64,000 nt of DNA. Source: Stenotrophomonas sp. SAU14A_NAIMI4_8 (GTDB lineage: Bacteria; Pseudomonadota; Gammaproteobacteria; Xanthomonadales; Xanthomonadaceae). Each line of letters opens with the position of its first letter. Positions within the stretch are counted from its first letter, which is position 1. The translations under genes were made by a program, and so were the position numbers. Below the pieces are notes generated by a model. That model saw nothing but the letters and a program-made list of their open reading frames with translations. It was not told the origin of the DNA and did no database searches. Shown here piece after piece: positions 60,256 to 64,000 of this stretch. The stretch is from contig NZ_CP025999.1 in the NCBI RefSeq assembly GCF_003086695.1, forward strand, positions 4,354,344-4,418,343, read 5' to 3'.

Positions 60256-62358
60256 ATGTCTGCCGTACCCCCACCCCCGCGCGCGCAGAAACCTGCCCGC
60301 CCCCCGTATCTGCACGCGCTGGCGCGCCGCGCCGATCATCGCCTGCTGCTGCTCAGTGCCGCCCTGGCGGTGACCGGTGTGGCCCTGGCGTGGCGCGGTT
60401 CACCGCTGCTGGCGGCGATCATCGCGGCGGCGTGGCTGCCGTCGCTGCTGCTGGCCACGCGCTTTGCGGGCCAACCGGTCGCGCGCAACGGGCTGGCGGT
60501 GCTGTTGTCGCTGCAGGTCGCTGCCGTATGTGCGTCCATCAGTGTGGCCCCGGCGTTGCCGCAGTGCGTGCTGCTGGCGTGCCTGTTGGCCTACCGCGAC
60601 CGTGGCCCGCTGTGGTCGGCCGGCGTGGCGGGCGCGCTTTGCGCGATGGTGCCTGCCCTGCAGGCAGGTGCATGGTTGCCGGCACTGCCGCAGGCCGTGC
60701 TGGTCGCCGCAGCGGCCGTAATGATGGGCCAGGCCGCACAGCGCCTGCGCCAGCAGACCGAGGCACTGGGGCACGGTCCACGCCGCCTGGCCGCGCTGGC
60801 GCGTGATATCGCCACCGGCGCCGACCTTGCCGCGCATGCCAACACGCAGGACTACCTGCCCGGCACCCTGGCCCATGCGCTGGCCGATACCGCGCGCCAC
60901 GTGCAGGCGCAGCGCAGCCGCGACACGGCCCTGCACGCCGAGAACGCGCAGATCCGCCAGGCGCTGGACGCCTCGCGCACGTCGATGATGATCGCCGACA
61001 ACGATCACGTGATCCGCTACGTGAACCGCTCGGTGGTGGCCCTGCTGCGCAACCAGCAGGCCACGCTGCGCGAAGCCTTCCCGGATTTCGACGCCGAACG
61101 ACTGGTAGGCACCAGCATCCACCGCTTCCATGCCAACCCCGATCGCATCCGCGCCATCCTCGATGGCCTGCAGGTGGCGCACAACGGCAAGGTCCGCATC
61201 GGACCCGTGCACTTCGCCCAGGTCGTCACCCCCGTCTTCGATGCGCAGGGCACGCGCCTGGGCTTCGCGGTGGAATGGCACGACCGCACCCATGAGCTGC
61301 TGCTTGAGAACGCGGTGGCCGACATCGTCAGCGCCGCGGCCGCCGGCGATCTCGACCAGCGCCTGCGCCCTGCCGAAGGCGCCAGCTTCCTGGACGGGCT
61401 GACCGGTGGCATCAACCAGTTGCTGGAAACCGTCGGCAGCACGGTGGAAGAGGTGCGGCAGATGCTGGCGGCGCTGGCCCAGGGTGATCTGGACCGGCGC
61501 ATGCAGGGCGACTACCAGGGCGCGTTTGCCGCCATCGCCCGTGACGCCAACGCAACCGCGCAGCAGCTTTCCTCCATGGTCGGCCACATCCAGCAGTGCG
61601 CCGCGGCCATCAGCAGCGCGGCCAGCGAGATTGCCGCCGGCAACGGCGCACTGTCCGAGCGCAGCGAGCGGCAGGCGGCGCATCTGCAGGAAACGGCGGC
61701 GTCCATGGAAGAACTCACCGCCACGGTGCGACAGAACGCCAGCCACGCGCGGCAGGCCAGCGAACTGGCCTCGTCCACCCAGGGCGTTGCCAGCGAAGGG
61801 GACCGCGCCATGCAACGCGTGGTCGACACGATGCAGGCGATCGAAGCGGCTTCGCGGCGGATCGGCGACATTACCGGGGTGATCGACGGCATTGCCTTCC
61901 AGACCAACATCCTGGCCTTGAACGCGGCCGTGGAGGCCGCACGCGCCGGCGAGCAGGGGCGTGGCTTCGCCGTTGTCGCCAGCGAGGTCCGCGTGCTGGC
62001 CCAGCGCTCGGCCTCGGCCGCCCACGAGATCAAGGCATTGATCGATGAAGCCGGCCGCGAGGTGGGCGAAGGCGCGCAACTGGTTGCCGACGCCGGGCGG
62101 CGCATGCAGGGCATTGTCAGTGGCGTGCAGGATGTCAGCCAGTTGATGCAGGAGATCTCCGGTGCATCGCAGGAGCAGTCCAGCGGCATCGAGCAGATCA
62201 ACCAGACGGTGGTGCAGATGGACCAGGCCACGCAGCAGAACGCCGCGCTGGTGGAAGAGGCTACGGCGGCGGCCCGGGAACTGCAGGCCCAGGCCGGCGC
62301 GTTGAGCGCCGCCGTGGCGGTGTTCCACCGCGATCGCGAACCGGCGTTGATTGACTGA
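60256..62358 (+). CDS. Methyl-accepting chemotaxis protein with polytopic N-terminus and PAS domain
   Basis: 700 residues after AGGAG. About six hydrophobic segments fill residues 25-160 with almost no periplasmic loop, unlike the usual two-helix receptors. A PAS region (about 235-350, [21 protein letters not shown]), two HAMP-like segments ([28 protein letters not shown]) and the MCP signalling hairpin ([37 protein letters not shown]) follow. No C-terminal CheR-binding pentapeptide is seen. Ligand unknown; the layout suits a membrane or redox sensor (inference). Confidence 0.9.
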   Translation: MSAVPPPPRAQKPARPPYLHALARRADHRLLLLSAALAVTGVALAWRGSPLLAAIIAAAWLPSLLLATRFAGQPVARNGLAVLLSLQVAAVCASISVAPALPQCVLLACLLAYRDRGPLWSAGVAGALCAMVPALQAGAWLPALPQAVLVAAAAVMMGQAAQRLRQQTEALGHGPRRLAALARDIATGADLAAHANTQDYLPGTLAHALADTARHVQAQRSRDTALHAENAQIRQALDASRTSMMIADNDHVIRYVNRSVVALLRNQQATLREAFPDFDAERLVGTSIHRFHANPDRIRAILDGLQVAHNGKVRIGPVHFAQVVTPVFDAQGTRLGFAVEWHDRTHELLLENAVADIVSAAAAGDLDQRLRPAEGASFLDGLTGGINQLLETVGSTVEEVRQMLAALAQGDLDRRMQGDYQGAFAAIARDANATAQQLSSMVGHIQQCAAAISSAASEIAAGNGALSERSERQAAHLQETAASMEELTATVRQNASHARQASELASSTQGVASEGDRAMQRVVDTMQAIEAASRRIGDITGVIDGIAFQTNILALNAAVEAARAGEQGRGFAVVASEVRVLAQRSASAAHEIKALIDEAGREVGEGAQLVADAGRRMQGIVSGVQDVSQLMQEISGASQEQSSGIEQINQTVVQMDQATQQNAALVEEATAAARELQAQAGALSAAVAVFHRDREPALID

Positions 62359-62391
62359 GGCAAGGCCGGGGGCGCGCCCCGCGCGCCCCTG

Positions 62392-62848
62392 GTAGGTGCC
62401 AACCTTGGTTGGCACTCGCTCTGTTCTGGTGGGTGCCAACCTTGGTTGGCACTGCTTTCCATCCACGCATGGCGTGGATCTACCGGGGTCAGCTCTGGTG
62501 GATGCCAACCTTGGTTGGCAATGCTTTCCATCCACGCATGGCGTGGATCTACCGAGATCAGCTCTGGTGGGTGCCAACCTTGGTTGGCACTGCTTTCCAT
62601 CCACGCATGGCGTGGATCTACCGGGGTCAGCTCTGGTGGGTGCCAACCTTGGTTGGCACTGCTTTCCATCCACGCATGGCGTGGATCTACCGGGGTCAGC
62701 TCTGGTGGGTGCCAACCTTGGTTGGCACGTCTATCCGCCGGGCATGGCCCGGTGCTACCCATCCACGATCAGTCGAGCAAGCTCGACTCTACGGTAGGCG
62801 CCAACCTTGGTTGGCAGGTCTTTCCATCCACGCGTGGCGTGGATCTAC
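62392..62848. repeat. Tandem SMAG array: four 69-bp composite units plus mixed copies
   Basis: Four direct 69-bp units start at 62429, 62498, 62567 and 62636 and a fifth begins at 62705. Each pairs a GTGG/GTAG-headed GTGCCAACC/GGTTGGCAC hairpin with an inverted ATCCACGC/GCGTGGAT hairpin ending CTAC. A lone copy (62392) precedes them. After the run come CCGGGC-class (62736), GTCGAGC-class (62772), GCCAACC-class (62794) and ATCCACG-class (62826) copies. Long open frames across it reflect the repeat period (23 codons) and are not genes. Confidence 0.92.
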
Positions 62849-62870
62849 CGGGCGCTTGGTTTCGCGCAAA

Positions 62871-62904
62871 GAAAAAACCCCGCTGCGTCAGCAGCGGGGT
62901 TTTT
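62871..62904 (-). terminator. Rho-independent terminator of the 5S rRNA gene
   Basis: On the minus strand: CCCCGCTGCTG-AC-GCAGCGGGG then T6. It lies 10 bp beyond the 3' end of the 5S gene. Confidence 0.92.
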
Positions 62905-62913
62905 GGGTATAAA

Positions 62914-63029
62914 CCCTGGCGATGACCTACTCTCGCATGGCTTGAGCCACACTACCATCGGCGCAGCTGCGTTTCACTTCCGAGTTCGGGATGGGATCGG
63001 GTGGTTCCACAGCGCTAATTTCACCAGGG
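62914..63029 (-). rRNA. rrf: Solitary 5S ribosomal RNA gene
   Basis: 116 bases. The minus strand carries the 5S hallmarks: CCCTGG closing with CCAGGG, GGAACCACCCGATCCCATCC, CGAACTCGGAAGTGAAACG, GCCGATGGTAGTGTGG and GAGAGTAGGTCATCG. No 23S or 16S sequence lies upstream; instead a leader of about 200 bp leads to three rRNA-like promoters. It is followed by a strong terminator. Confidence 0.95.
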
Positions 63030-63225
63030 AGGCTTTATTGATGCTGGCAACGTATCGCTTGCTTTAAAACAATTAATAGTTGCTTGATCAAACGTCTGCA
63101 AGATGGACAATCATCCTTCCTGCAGGCGCCTTCACAAGATACCTGCGCATACTTTCAAAGATCTTGGGAAGTGGCCTCAGCGCCGTTCCCGTGTGCTGCG
63201 AAGTTTCCTTCGTAGCGAGCCGCCC
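63030..63225 (-). other. Leader region of the 5S transcript with a boxA-like site
   Basis: About 195 bp between the proximal promoter and the 5S gene on the minus strand. AAGATCTTTGAAAGT (63165-63151) resembles the boxA antitermination element of rRNA leaders. The rest has AT-rich parts (TATTAATTGTTTTAAAG) and no coding frame. No 23S sequence was seen. Confidence 0.55.
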
Positions 63226-63253
63226 ATTATAGCCGGCTTTTCCGCTTCGTCAA
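63226..63253 (-). promoter_or_regulatory. 5S promoter A (proximal)
   Basis: -35 TTGACG (63253-63248), 16-bp spacer, -10 TATAAT (63231-63226), then GGGCGGCTCGC, a GC-rich discriminator typical of stringently controlled rRNA promoters. Confidence 0.85.
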
Positions 63254-63347
63254 CACCTTTTTTCAAGGCCGCCTCACCGGAGTGGACGTTGTTGCCGATG
63301 CCGCTTCGTCGTTGGACCCGAGGGCCTTTCGTCGTTGCGAGCCGCCT

Positions 63348-63375
63348 ATTATGCCGGACTTTTTCAGTCCGTCAA
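63348..63375 (-). promoter_or_regulatory. 5S promoter B (middle)
   Basis: -35 TTGACG (63375-63370), 16-bp spacer, -10 CATAAT (63353-63348), discriminator AGGCGGCTCGC nearly the same as in promoter A. Confidence 0.8.
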
Positions 63376-63465
63376 CACCTTCGTTCGATCATCTCGTCCG
63401 GCGGTGGTGGCGTTGCTGGTCGCGTGCCGTTTCCGAAGAAGTGGCGCGCTGCAGCAGGGGAGCGA

Positions 63466-63493
63466 ATTCTAGAGATCCTGCAGGATTCGTCAA
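63466..63493 (-). promoter_or_regulatory. 5S promoter C (distal)
   Basis: -35 TTGACG (63493-63488), 16-bp spacer, -10 TAGAAT (63471-63466). The spacer contains a CCTGCAGG palindrome. It sits next to the start region of the divergent benE-type gene. Confidence 0.7.
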
Positions 63494-63568
63494 CCCTTTT
63501 CTTTCATCCTGATGACAGCCGTGCGCTCGCGTTGCGCACACCGCGCTACTGGCGCTATGTATGCAGGG

Positions 63569-64000
63569 ATGGATACCGAACACACCGCACCGGCTGCATC
63601 GCCGCACTCGCCCTGGTGGCGCGATCTCTCCTTCCCTGCCGTGGTGGCAGGCTTCATTACGGTGCTGGTGGGATTTGCCAGCTCTGCGGTGATCGTGTTC
63701 CAGGCCGCGCAGGCGGTCGGTGCCGACCAGGCGCAGATCGCCTCGTGGATGTGGGCACTGGGTCTGGGCATGGGCGTGACCTGCATCGGCCTGTCGCTGC
63801 GCTACCGGGTGCCCGTGGTGACCGCATGGTCGACCCCCGGTGCAGCGATGCTGGTGGTGGGTGCAGGTGGGGCTTCGCTCTCTGAAGCCACCGGCGCCTT
63901 CCTGCTGGCCGCCGTGCTGGGCATGGTGGCGGGCTTCTCCGGTGTGTTCGCCCGGTTGATGCAGCGGGTGCCGATGGCGCTGGCCGCCGGCATGCTGGCC
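63569..64000 (+). CDS. BenE-family benzoate transporter, 5' part (cut by window end)
   Basis: ATG at 63569; 144 codons are visible and the frame is still open at base 64000. It begins MDTEHTAPAASPHSPWWRDLSF, with helices AVVAGFITVLVGFASSAVIVFQAAQAVGAD, the segment RYRVPVVTAWSTPGAAMLV (BenE/xanthine-uracil-type motif) and GAFLLAAVLGMVAGFSG. These match BenE benzoate:H+ symporters. It diverges from the 5S promoters. Ribosome binding site is weak (GCAGGG). Confidence 0.85.
   Translation, partial: MDTEHTAPAASPHSPWWRDLSFPAVVAGFITVLVGFASSAVIVFQAAQAVGADQAQIASWMWALGLGMGVTCIGLSLRYRVPVVTAWSTPGAAMLVVGAGGASLSEATGAFLLAAVLGMVAGFSGVFARLMQRVPMALAAGMLA

Noticed and set aside
62392..62848. CRISPR array
   Set aside because: The 69-bp units are repeat throughout, with no unique spacers, and no cas genes are present. 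They are composite SMAG elements.
62396..62925. Several long frames of 130-170 codons that read as repeated peptide units
   Set aside because: They follow the 69-bp (23-codon) repeat period and stay open in all frames of the SMAG array. No ribosome binding site or family match was seen.
63030..63500. Part of a 23S rRNA gene next to 5S
   Set aside because: None of the conserved 3' 23S sequence was found; the stretch is a leader plus three promoters.

Overview
The window looks like chromosomal DNA of a Stenotrophomonas (S. maltophilia-complex) member of the Xanthomonadaceae. It is high in GC and densely coding. It is dotted with short hairpins headed by GTAG, the signature of the SMAG repeats described in S. 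maltophilia. Gene content and protein sequences fit the same family (tandem rpmB-rpmG, parAB-rsmG, glyQS, tatABC, dcaP/acs, czc efflux). No phage, integron, IS element, CRISPR array or tRNA gene was seen.

Layout. 1-8.9 kb: 3' part of rtcR, a 48-aa membrane peptide, a conserved hypothetical, a YajG-like lipoprotein, a small tyrosine-phosphatase-like protein, a UvrD helicase, an FAD/NAD(P) oxidoreductase and cardiolipin synthase. 8.9-13 kb: rpmB-rpmG with its promoter and terminator, a glycosyltransferase, a short DnaQ-like exonuclease, and a divergent LysR/RidA-like pair. 13-18.9 kb: a czcI-like/czcC/czcB/czcA heavy-metal efflux operon. 19-27 kb: a DUF885 peptidase, a three-gene lipid-linked sugar module (UDP-uronate epimerase, GT2, LAB_N protein), a SUFU-domain protein, parA-parB, rsmG and a phosphopantetheinyl transferase. 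27-30 kb: glsB-type membrane protein, exonuclease III and a coniferyl-type aldehyde dehydrogenase.

30-40.6 kb reads as an acetate/organic-acid island. An MHS-family symporter and a DcaP-type porin diverge from acetyl-CoA synthetase across a symmetric inverted-repeat promoter region. acs is followed by the response regulator crbR. The SLC5-fused sensor kinase crbS lies on the opposite strand beyond a manganese riboswitch and mntP. 40.7-51.9 kb: an S46 dipeptidyl peptidase, tamA-tamB and glyQ-glyS. 52-60 kb: an unlinked GspE ATPase overlapping a glutamine amidotransferase, a BPSS1780-type membrane protein, tatABC, a SYLF protein, and hemH with an alpha/beta hydrolase. 60-64 kb: a PAS chemoreceptor, a tandem SMAG array, a solitary 5S rRNA gene with three rRNA-like promoters, and the start of a BenE-type transporter.

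Two repeat systems run through the window. SMAG hairpins sit in most intergenic gaps, and the TAG of GTAG is the stop codon of four genes. A second family, about 40 bp with arms GGGGTCAGAGCCC / GGGATCTGACCCC, occurs nine times including one half-copy, often just after stop codons. The items most worth follow-up are the solitary 5S gene with triple promoters, the symmetric dcaP/acs control region, the inferred galacturonate-lipid module, and the repeat/stop-codon overlaps.
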